Below are positions 47,496 through 57,200 of a DNA stretch of 64,000 bases, piece after piece. Where the stretch lies: positions 248,001 through 312,000 of the forward strand of contig NZ_CP006942.1 of the NCBI RefSeq assembly GCF_000521605.1, written 5' to 3'. A model generated the notes under the pieces. That model had not been told where the DNA came from. It did no database searches and was given only the letters and a program-made list of their open reading frames with translations. The translations under genes were made by a program, and so were the position numbers. This DNA comes from Mannheimia sp. USDA-ARS-USMARC-1261. Lineage in GTDB: Bacteria > Pseudomonadota > Gammaproteobacteria > Enterobacterales > Pasteurellaceae. How positions within the stretch are numbered: position 1 is the stretch's first letter; each line of letters opens with the position of its first letter.

Positions 47496-48251
47496 ATGAA
47501 ATTATCATCATTAAAACAACTTTTTGTTGTACTCGGCGTTGCGGTTTTAACCGCTTGTTCTTCAAGCATTAACCCTGAAACCGGTGTGCGAGATGACCCA
47601 TTAGAGGGCTTCAACCGTGCAATGTGGAAAGTAAACTACGATTATTTAGATCCTTATGTGTTAAAGCCTGTTGCAAAAGGCTGGAAAGACTACGTGCCAA
47701 GTCCGGTAAAAACCGGTTTAGTGAATGTAGCAAATAACCTTGATGAACCTGTCAGTTTTGTTAATCGACTATTAGAAGGTGAGGGCAAGAAAGCAATGGT
47801 TCACTTCAACCGCTTCTGGATCAACAGTATCTTCGGCTTAGGCGGTTTAATTGACTGGGCAAGCCTTGATGACGGCTTACGCCTGAATAACGGACAGCGT
47901 AGCTTAGGCGAAAGTTTAGGGGCAAATGGTGTGCCTTCCGGCTCTTATGTTATGTTACCTGCTTATGGAGCAACAACACCACGTCAAGGCATCGGTAGTG
48001 CGGTAGAAACGAGCTATTCCGTACTGACTTATGTAGGCACACCTTGGTCGGTTGCAAAATATGTGGTGCAGGGTATTGATACCCGCTCTAAATTATTGGA
48101 GCAAGATGCATTGTTAAAACAAGCACAAGATCCGTATGTAACCTTCCGTGAAGCCTACTTCCAAAACTTAGAATTTAAAGTAAAAGATGGCAGTGTTGAG
48201 CAAAATCAACAAGAGCAACTGTCTGAAGAAGAATTGAAAAATATTGATTAA
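47496..48251 (+). CDS. mlaA: outer-membrane lipid-asymmetry lipoprotein MlaA (VacJ)
   Basis: The 251-residue lipoprotein has a signal peptide with lipobox LTAC (Cys21) and the MlaA core: RDDPLEGFNRAMWKVNYD, FVNRLLEGEGKKAMVHFNRF, NSIFGLGGLIDWA, ESLGANGVPSGSYVMLPAYG. MlaA removes surface-exposed phospholipids from the outer membrane and passes them to MlaC. The rest of the Mla system is not in the window. The C-terminal tail is acidic and Gln-rich. Confidence 0.95.
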   Translation: MKLSSLKQLFVVLGVAVLTACSSSINPETGVRDDPLEGFNRAMWKVNYDYLDPYVLKPVAKGWKDYVPSPVKTGLVNVANNLDEPVSFVNRLLEGEGKKAMVHFNRFWINSIFGLGGLIDWASLDDGLRLNNGQRSLGESLGANGVPSGSYVMLPAYGATTPRQGIGSAVETSYSVLTYVGTPWSVAKYVVQGIDTRSKLLEQDALLKQAQDPYVTFREAYFQNLEFKVKDGSVEQNQQEQLSEEELKNID

Positions 48252-48263
48252 TTGATTAACTAT

Positions 48264-48310
48264 ACAAGCGGTTCTTTTTTGCAAAAAATTTGTAAAAAAC
48301 GACCGCTTGT
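48264..48310. repeat. inverted uptake-signal pair after mlaA
   Basis: ACAAGCGGTT at 48264 faces GACCGCTTGT ending at 48310. It sits between mlaA and mpl and may end mlaA transcription. Confidence 0.8.
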
Positions 48311-48324
48311 GCACTTTTAAATAG

Positions 48325-49695
48325 ATGAAAATGAAAAAACATATCCACATTTTAGGTATTTGCGGCACTTTTATGGGTGGTGTCGCAATGATCGCTCGTG
48401 AACTTGGTTATAAAGTTACAGGGTCAGACACCAATGTTTACCCGCCGATGAGTACCTTTTTAGAATCTCACGGCATTGAAATTATCCCGAATTACGATGT
48501 AGCCCAATTGCAGCCGGCTCCTGATTTGGTGGTAATCGGAAATGCGATGAGTCGTGGTAATCCGTGCGTAGAATATGTGTTGGATAACCAACTGAATTAC
48601 ACCTCTGGACCACAATGGTTACACGATCATTTATTAAAAGATAAATGGGTGCTTGCTGTTTCCGGCACGCACGGCAAAACCACTACAACAGGAATGTTGG
48701 CGTGGATTTTAGACCAAAACGGCATCGACACAGGCTTTTTAATCGGCGGAGTAGCAGGCAATTTCGGCATTTCTGCCCGTGCAGGCAATAGCAAATTCTT
48801 TGTAATTGAAGCGGACGAATACGATTCCGCCTTCTTCGATAAACGATCTAAGTTTGTGCATTACACGCCGAAAACGCTGATTATCAATAATTTGGAATTT
48901 GACCACGCTGATATTTTTGATGACCTAAAAGCGATTCAACGCCAATTTCACCACTTAGTCAGAACGATGCCACAAAGCGGCTGTATTTTATCGGCAATTG
49001 AGGATAAAAACGTACAAAATACGCTCAAAATAGGCAGCTATAGCCAATTACAATTTATTGGCGAACAAAATGAATGGTTTGCTAAGCCATTGAATGCCGA
49101 TTGTTCACAATTTGACGTGTTTCATTTAGGTGATAAAAAAGGCGAAGTACATTGGTCGGTTATCGGCAAACACAATATGCACAATGCTCTAATGGCAATT
49201 GCAGCTGCTCACCACGCAGGTGTTGGGGTTGAAAAGGCGTGTAACGCATTAGGCTCATTTATTAACGCTAACCGCCGCTTGGAAGTCAAAGGCGAAGTAA
49301 ACGGCATTACCGTTTATGATGACTTCGCCCACCACCCAACGGCGATTGAAGCTACCATTGATGCCTTACGTGGCAAAGTCGGGCAGAACCAACGTATTTT
49401 AGCGGTGCTAGAGCCGCGTTCTAATACAATGAAAATGGGTGTGCATAAAGATGAAATTGCCCCAAGCCTACACGATGCACAAATGGTATTTGTTTATCAG
49501 CCCGATATTATTGCGTGGAGTGTGAGTGAGATTACCAATGCGTTATCACAACCAGCCTATTGGTCAGCAAATATTGATGATTTAGTGGAACGAGTTGCTA
49601 ACGAAGCCAAACCAAGCGATCATATTTTAGTGATGAGCAACGGAGCTTTTGGCGGTATTCATCAAAAACTCCTTGCCAAATTAGCGGATAAATAA
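48325..49695 (+). CDS. mpl: murein tripeptide ligase Mpl
   Basis: Mpl links recycled tripeptide (L-Ala-gamma-D-Glu-mesoDAP) to UDP-MurNAc in peptidoglycan recycling. The 456-residue Mur ligase has the N-terminal IHILGICGTFMGGVAMIARELG, the P-loop SGTHGKTTTTGML near 114-126, the central EADEYDSAFFDKRSKFVHY region (in parts) near 165, and the C-terminal DDFAHHPTAIEATIDALRG near 332. Either ATG 48325 or 48331 can be the start; neither has a strong binding site. Monocistronic between two uptake-signal pairs. Confidence 0.95.
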   Translation: MKMKKHIHILGICGTFMGGVAMIARELGYKVTGSDTNVYPPMSTFLESHGIEIIPNYDVAQLQPAPDLVVIGNAMSRGNPCVEYVLDNQLNYTSGPQWLHDHLLKDKWVLAVSGTHGKTTTTGMLAWILDQNGIDTGFLIGGVAGNFGISARAGNSKFFVIEADEYDSAFFDKRSKFVHYTPKTLIINNLEFDHADIFDDLKAIQRQFHHLVRTMPQSGCILSAIEDKNVQNTLKIGSYSQLQFIGEQNEWFAKPLNADCSQFDVFHLGDKKGEVHWSVIGKHNMHNALMAIAAAHHAGVGVEKACNALGSFINANRRLEVKGEVNGITVYDDFAHHPTAIEATIDALRGKVGQNQRILAVLEPRSNTMKMGVHKDEIAPSLHDAQMVFVYQPDIIAWSVSEITNALSQPAYWSANIDDLVERVANEAKPSDHILVMSNGAFGGIHQKLLAKLADK

Positions 49696-49701
49696 CCTTT
49701 T

Positions 49702-49738
49702 ACAAGCGGTAAATTTTTCACAAAATTTTACCGCTTGT
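49702..49738. repeat. inverted uptake-signal pair after mpl
   Basis: ACAAGCGGTAAA and its inverted partner ending in ACCGCTTGT at 49738 form a long stem around TTTTCACAAAA; probable terminator of mpl. The gap to rhuM is 161 bp and shows nothing else. Confidence 0.8.
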
Positions 49739-49856
49739 TTGTATAACTCCTCTATTTTTGTGATCTGCATCGAAAAAATCAAAATCATTTCTGGATATTT
49801 ATACATATTTTATTGAAAATAACAGCTAATATTTCCAACAATAAGCAGAATAAAAT

Positions 49857-50846
49857 ATGAACGATTTAATTATTTATAATACTGAAGATGGTAAAAGCAA
49901 TGTAGCCTTGTTAGTGGTTGAAAATGAGGCTTGGCTAACACAAAGTCAGCTCGCAGAACTTTTTGACACCTCTGTTCCAAATATAACCATTCATATAAAA
50001 AATATCTTAGAAGACAATGAGTTAGATGAAAATTCAGTTATTAAGGATTATTTAATAACTGCCCAAGATGGTAAAAATTATCAAGTAAAACACTACTCAT
50101 TGGCAATGATTTTAGCGATAGGTTTTCGTGTGCGTAGCCCAAGAGGGGTGCAATTTAGAAAATGGGCGAATACCACATTACGTTCTTATCTGGATAAAGG
50201 CTTTTTGGTGGATACTGAACGGCTAAAAAATCCTCAAGGACGGTTAGATTATTTTGATGAATTGCTCGAGCAAATTCGGGAAATTCGAGCCAGTGAGTTG
50301 CGTTTTTATCAAAAAGTACGAGAGCTATTTAAGCTATCTAGCGATTACGATAAAACAGATAAAAATACGCAAATGTTCTTTGCAGAAACGCAAAATAAGC
50401 TAATTTACGCAATTACTAAACAAACGGCAGCCGAACTTATTTGCCAACGAGCTGATGCCACAAAAGCCAATATGGGTTTAACCGGTTGGAAAGGTAAAAT
50501 TGTACGTAAAGGCGATATTATTACCGCTAAAAATTACTTAAATAATGACGAACTGGATTCTTTAAATCGTCTAGTGATGATTTTCCTTGAGAGTGCAGAA
50601 TTAAGAGTGAAAAATAATCAAGATTTAACACTGGGTTTTTGGCGAAGAAATGTAGATATGTTGATTGAGTTTAACGGTTTTCCTGTGTTAGAAAATGGTG
50701 GAACGATTACGCATAAACAAATGGAAAGCTTTGTTAGAGAACAATATGAAAAATTTGATACTCAGCGTAAATATCTAAAACAGCAGGAAGCGGAGCTTGA
50801 AGATCTTAAAGAACTAGAGCAGTTAGCAAAAGGATTAAAACCGTAA
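49857..50846 (+). CDS. rhuM: RhuM-family virulence-associated protein
   Basis: The 329-residue protein matches the RhuM family, first seen on Salmonella pathogenicity island 3. Features are WLTQSQLAELFDTSVPNITI near residue 32 (a putative helix-turn-helix), YSLAMILAIGFRVRSPRGVQ near 82, FRKWANTTLRSYLDKGFLVD, and a charged C-terminal helix (KYLKQQEAELEDLKELEQLA). No enzymatic function is known. RhuM genes are often found with accessory or defence genes; here it lies just before the adhesin gene. Confidence 0.85.
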   Translation: MNDLIIYNTEDGKSNVALLVVENEAWLTQSQLAELFDTSVPNITIHIKNILEDNELDENSVIKDYLITAQDGKNYQVKHYSLAMILAIGFRVRSPRGVQFRKWANTTLRSYLDKGFLVDTERLKNPQGRLDYFDELLEQIREIRASELRFYQKVRELFKLSSDYDKTDKNTQMFFAETQNKLIYAITKQTAAELICQRADATKANMGLTGWKGKIVRKGDIITAKNYLNNDELDSLNRLVMIFLESAELRVKNNQDLTLGFWRRNVDMLIEFNGFPVLENGGTITHKQMESFVREQYEKFDTQRKYLKQQEAELEDLKELEQLAKGLKP

Positions 50847-50849
50847 AAT

Positions 50850-50887
50850 ACAAGCGGTAAAATTTTTCACAAAATTTTACCGCTTGT
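50850..50887. repeat. perfect inverted uptake-signal pair after rhuM
   Basis: ACAAGCGGTAAAATTTT (50850-50866) and its exact reverse complement (50871-50887) enclose TCAC, a 17-bp stem that should act as the rhuM terminator. Confidence 0.85.
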
Positions 50888-50891
50888 AACT

Positions 50892-51020
50892 TTATTTTCT
50901 ATACCTCTCATCAGTCAGCGTATGTAAAAACGCTTCTAATGCCTTAATGGTTTTATCTGCTAAATTATCAGTATCGTTATCTGATAGTTTCACTCTCTGG
51001 TTGTATTTCGTTTCTGTTTT
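50892..51020 (-). pseudogene. short gene fragment, C-terminal end only
   Basis: On the minus strand a frame of about 43 codons without a start reads YNQRVKLSDNDTDNLADKTI and ALEAFLHTLTDERYRK before a stop at 50892-50894. It looks like the coding tail of a lost gene rather than noise, judging by its charged helical composition. I cannot name the parent family. The rest of the 407-bp gap to the adhesin gene is AT-rich with only a promoter candidate. Confidence 0.35.
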
Positions 51021-51156
51021 TAATCAAAGAACAGTTAGATAGTAAATTTAACTCCTAAAAAATGATTTTTAACTATTTGAATTTATTAATGTTTTTATGA
51101 ACAAAATAGATATTATCAATCTTTACAATTAATTTACTCTTTTCTAAATTGCTATA

Positions 51157-51185
51157 CAGACAGCCTAATCATTAATCTATATAAT
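51157..51185 (+). promoter_or_regulatory. candidate promoter of the giant adhesin gene
   Basis: A perfect -10 TATAAT (51180-51185) is 17 bp from CAGACA (51157-51162), which matches TTGACA at 4 of 6. This would leave a leader of about 60 bases before the ATG at 51254. No repeats that would switch expression are visible. Confidence 0.4.
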
Positions 51186-51253
51186 GCGTCCCATTTAAGT
51201 AGTAATGTTGCAGCTTGAATATTTAACATATAAACCTTATTAAGGGATTTTTA

Positions 51254-54200
51254 ATGAATAAAATTTTTAAAATTGTTTTTAACAAAGAAACTGGTGTATT
51301 TACCGCAGTGGCTGAATTTGCCAAAGCACAGGGCAAATCATCTTCTTGTACAGTCGGCTCTAAAAGCTCAAGATTTGTTGCACAAACGTTCACTTTAACT
51401 GCATTAGCAGCGGGGATGATGCTATCATCATCAGTATGGGCTTACTCATCTATGAATGGTCGTGTTACAGGCGGAGATGCTGATAAAACGCTTGCTATGA
51501 TGGATAATGCTGTTGTAGAAGCGAGCGAAGGTATTGCTATTGGTAATAGTGCTACTTCTTACTCTAATGCTACAGGTCAATCAGCTCAAAACGTAGCTAT
51601 TGGGCATGAAGCGAAGGCGATTACAGGTGCTGTAGCTATTGGCTATCAAGCTAATACACTAAATAGCTCCCAGCAAAAAGGCACTAATCAGCAGTCAGTT
51701 GCTATTGGTTATCAAACCGTTGCTTCAGGTGACCAGTCAACTGCTGTAGGTGCTCAATCAAAGGCTGCCGGTAATTCGTCTGTTGCAATTGGTGGCGATG
51801 ATTTAGACAAAGTAGCTAGCTCTCAACCCCCTGCTTGGGATAATCAAACCCTTACTGCTGCCCAAGCCAAAGAGCTTAATAATACTGCTGCTGCTAAAAA
51901 ATATGAGCAATTGACTGGTGATATTTTAGTGCACTTTGAAAATAGCTTTGTGCGTGGAAATCAGGTAACTAAAACGCCAGGTATGCCTAACCGTTACACA
52001 GGAACTGAAGCTGGAGAGGGTTCAGTTGCTGTTGGTGTACAATCTCAAGCTAAGGGGGGGTTGGCAACAGCCTTTGGTACCCGTACTTCAGCTAGCGGTA
52101 CTGCCTCTGTAGCATTAGGTGTGGGTGCATCAGCTACTAACGATGGTTCATTTGCTGGTGCTGCCGGTGCTCAGTCGACAGGAATATCATCTATTGCGTT
52201 AGGTACTGGTTCTAAAGCTCAAGGCAATCAATCTATTGCTATGGGTGATGGTGCTATAGCGACAGAAGTAGGTGCTATTGCTCAAGGTTTTTCAGCGAAT
52301 GCAACTGCTATTTCAGCTATCTCTATCGGTCGTGAAACGAACGCCACTAAAGAAAATGCTGTAGCATTAAGCCGCCTTGCAAATGCAACAGGCGAAGCAG
52401 CCAATGCAATTGGTTTTAAATCAGAAGCTCACGGGACTAACTCTGTTGCACTAGGTACTCAGGCAGTAGTAACCGCAGGAGCACTAGCAGGTGTGGCTAT
52501 CGGTGAAAAAGCGAATGCAAGTAATATCAAATCGATTGCTATCGGTGCCGCATCGAAAAGTAGTGGTGATAAATCTATCGCTGTGGGCGACCAAGCCAAT
52601 GCGACTAGTGAACATTCATTTGCAATGGGTGGTCAGTCGGCAGCAACTAATCGATTTGCAACTGCTGTTGGTTCAAACTCTGCCGTAAGTGGAGAATACG
52701 GTACTGCTATGGGTAAATCAGCCTCTGTATCAGGTCGTATGGGGTCTGCCTTTGGTACAGACAGTAAGGCAAGCGGTGAGAGCTCTACTGCTGTAGGTCG
52801 TGCAGCCAATGCTACAGGTTCAAGTGCTATAGCAATGGGGTCTGGTGCGAATGCGACTAACAACAATGCTATAGCTACAGGTACGAGTTCTACAGCAGCA
52901 GCAAGTAGTTCTATTGCTATTGGTAACGAAGCGAATGTAGCAAGTGCAGCAGTAAACTCTATTGCAATGGGGTATAAAGCCTCGTCTACTCAACAAAATA
53001 GTGTGTCTTTAGGGCGTGAAGCAACTACCGCTTCAATCTACAGTACAGCCTTAGGTGCGAATGCAAATGTGGGTGCAAACTTAGCAGGTGCGGTGGCATT
53101 AGGTAACCATTCAACAGCTCAAGCCGGTGTAAGCACAAACGAAGCAACAGTAAATGGTATTACTTATAGCGGTTTTGCAGGTAATAAAATTACACACAAC
53201 ACTGGCACAGAAAGCTATGTCGTTTCAGTGGGTGATGCACAAACCAAACGCCAAATCCAAAACGTGGCGGCAGGTCAAATTACGAAAACCTCTACTGATG
53301 CAATCAACGGTTCACAGCTTTATATGGTGGCTGATGAAGTTGCGAAATCAAGAGAGAAAGTAACTTCAAATGATAAAACTGTTACAGTAAAAGAATCAAA
53401 AGACGCAAGTGATTCAACCGTATTTGATTTATCAATCAAAAAAGCAGCACCAACAACTAATACAGACGGCAAGGTTCAGCCAATTCAGCAAGATGGCGAT
53501 ACTTCTTTCGTAACCGGCGATACATTAGTCAATACCATTAATGCTGCTGGCTTTAATGTGGCAGGTAATGGCATTAAAACAAATGAATTAGTAAATCCGG
53601 GCGATACGGTTGATTTTGTTAATGGTAAGGGCACTACAGCTAATGTAAGCGTTGTAGATGGCAAAAATACCATTAAATATGACATTAATGTTGATGATAA
53701 AACTATCAAAGTAGGTGATGATGGTAAATTAACTGTAATTAACAATGTAGAGGATACTAACGATATCGCAAAAGTTGTTGCTGGCGATAACATTCAAGTA
53801 GATGCAAAAACTGAAGGTAATACCACTACATTTACTGTCGCAACTAAGAAAGATTTAGTGGTAGATAGCGTTAAAGCCGGTGATACTACTATCAATAATG
53901 ATGGCTTAAAAATTGGTGATGTAACAGTAAATAACTCTCCGATTACGGTAAATGGTAATACTGTTAATAACATTAATGATGCTATTAACCGAACGGCAGA
54001 ACAAGCATTTAAATCATTAACTTTCGGTGGCGATAAAGGTAACGATGTAACTCGTAAACTGGGCGAAAAAGTAAATGTTAAGGGTGGAGCGACTGGTGAG
54101 CTTTCTAGTGGCAATATTGCTGTTGAAGCAGACGGTACAGATACGTTAAACATTAAATTAGCTAAAGAGCTTAAAGATATCAATAGTATCACTATCAATA

Positions 54201-57200
54201 ATGGTCCAACTATTAATAATAATGGTATTAATATGGACGGTGATAAGATCACTAATCTTAAAGATGGTGAAGATGATGGTGATGCAGTAAATGTTAAGCA
54301 ATTAAAAGAATCTAAAGAAACGGTTATTTCTAAAGATAATTCAATCAAAGTAACTACAGGCAAAAATGCTAATGGTGCAAATGAATTTGACTTATCTGTG
54401 AATAAGACTGAGTTAAAAGATGAAAACAACGACGGTAAAGTTGATGCACCTTCAAATGAAGATGGCGATAAATTAGTCAATGCTAAGAATGTTGCCGATG
54501 CAATCAACAGCTCAGGTTTTAACTTAAAAACCTCAGCGACAGATGGCGAGAAATTATCTGGTGCTGATGAGCTAATCAATCCGGGTGATAGCATTGAAAT
54601 GATTGCAGGTAAAAACTTAACTGTTAAGCAAGAAACGAATGGTAAAGTAACTTACACTACCAAAGAAAATGTAACGTTTACCAGCGTTCAATTAGGCGAT
54701 AATGGTCCGAAAATTACCAATAAAGATGGTGACATTAATATTGGCGATAAAAACAATAACCCGGTAAATATTACCAACGTTAAAAGTAACTTAGCACCAA
54801 CTTACAATAGTGCTGATAAGAAAATTGATGAAAAAGGTAAACCGACTAACGAAGTGGTTAATATGCCGACTAAGCAACAAGAAGCACCAAAACCGGCTGA
54901 TGTGGCGAAAATGTATAACAACGCTGCAACTGTTGGTGATGTGTTAAATACAGGTTGGAATTTACAAGAAAATAGTACAGCGAAAGACTTTGTAAAAGCC
55001 TACGATACGGTTAACTTTGTTAACGGGACTGGAACGGTTGCAAATGTTTCAATGAACGCAGACGGCACGATTGCAAATGTCACCTTTAATGTGGCTAATT
55101 CGACATTAAAAGTATCTGAAGCACCGACAGTGGCAAACAATAATACGCCAATTGGTAAAATTGAAGCTCCGGCTGAGGCTAACAAACAGAATTTTGTTAA
55201 TGCCGGTGATTTAGCAAATGTAATCAATAGTGCAGGATTTACGGTTTATGAAAACAATATAACCTTGAAAGCGACTGTGACCGCAGGCGACCAAGTGAAT
55301 TTTAATAATGGTACTTACACAACAGCAGTTGTTGGACAAGAAAATGATGCAGGTCGTACAAATGTTACTTTCAATGTAGATGGTGCAAAAATTGTTTCGG
55401 ATAACTCACCTGTGGTTTACACTGATAAAAAAGGTGATAAAGTTTATCCGGTAACTGATGAGAATGGAAATACGACTTTCAACACTCAACCGGACGGTAA
55501 AGGTGATAAAGTTGAGCCAAGTGATGTCATTGCTTCAATGCAAAATGCCGACGGCAATAACACCACTAAGCCAATGACATTAACCAACGTAGCAAATGGC
55601 ACAACGACCTTAAATGGCGATAACCGTGGCGATAAAACCGATAACCCGACAGCGATTGATAAAACAACGCTATTTGGTAATAATCTTTCTAACGCTTATA
55701 ACGGCTTAGCGGATTTAATTAATGCACCGGTAAGTAATGCGGTAACGGTGGGTGATTTACGCAACTTAGGTTGGGTGGTTTCTGCCACCGGAAACAACTA
55801 TGCTGATGATGTGCGTAATGCAAATGAAGTCCGCTTTGTGGGTAAAAACGGCTTAGATGTAATGGGCGAAACCGATAAAGACGGTGTACGTGTAATTACT
55901 GTAAGTGCAAATGCTGGTAGCGTAGTACCGACTGAAGCAGTTACAACGGCAGACAATAAACCAGTGGTAAAAGTAGGCGATAACTACTACAAAACGGAAG
56001 ATATTGATCCTACAACAGGTAAGCCGAAAGACAATGCTACGCCAATTTCGGCAAATCAGGTGAAAAATACACCGAATGGAGGCAACAGCTTAGTGACCGG
56101 CAACCAAGTAGCGGATGCAATTCAAATTGCAGGTTTTGTCGTGGGTAAACAAAAAGAGACTTTAGCCGTTGCAGACTTCAAAAATGAAGATGAGCGTGTC
56201 AATCCGGATGACCAATTACGTTTTGTAGATGGTAAGGGCACTATTGCAAGCTTAGCAACGAAAGCAGCAGTGGATGCCTCTGGTAAAGTTGTTACAACAA
56301 CAACTGTTAAAGTGGACGTTGATTTGCCGATTGACTATAAATACACTGATAAAGACGGTAATGAAGTAGTTAAACATACCGATGGTAAGTTCTATCCTGC
56401 AGATCCGAAAACAGGCTTAGCAGATATCTCAAAAGAGGCAATTGATACTGTAGCTAACCCGGTAACAAAAGATGGTGCGAAATTAACCAACGGTAGCGAG
56501 CCTGCAACATCGTACGAACAGCATCCGGACTTTGATTCTATTGAGCAAGATAAGAAGGATGAGCTAAAACCAGGTAAAGGTGGAGTTAATCTTAACAACG
56601 TAGCATGGGCAAATGAGCCTGACCAAGCAGTAAATAAAGATCAGCTTGATCAGACGGTTGCGAAATCTGGTTTCTTTGTGAAACAAAACGGAGAATCAAC
56701 ACTGGCGGCGAATAAAGGCAGCAAAAATGACAATAAAACTGAGAAAGTGACACCAAACGATGTTGTAAACTTTGTGAATGGCACAAACACCCAAGTGAAT
56801 GCAACAACAGAGTTTAATGACGAAACGGGTCAAGATATAACCAATGTGCGTGTTGATGTGGTGGGTTTGCCGGTCACTTATACCACTAAAGATGGTGATA
56901 AAGTAGCGAAAGCATCGGACGGTAACTACTACAAAGTTGACCCAACAACAGGCTTGCCGAAAGTGGGAGAAGGCTCTAAAGTTGAGCCAAACAATATTGT
57001 GGCAAGTATGGTGAGTCCGAATGGAGACAGCACGACTGCGCCAACTACGTTAACTAACGTAGCTGCCGGAACGAACACCTTAGACGGTTCAGTTGATAAT
57101 AACGGTAAACCATTAGTGAAATACGGTGATCAATACTATACACCGGATCAATTAGAAAACGGTAAACTGAAAGATGGAGCTGTATCAAGCGTTCCAGCGA

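Noticed and set aside
53485-54594. Long open frames on the minus strand across the adhesin gene
   Set aside because: They mirror the repetitive codon pattern of the adhesin, are rich in Leu/Ser/Val/Pro, lack binding sites and match no family.
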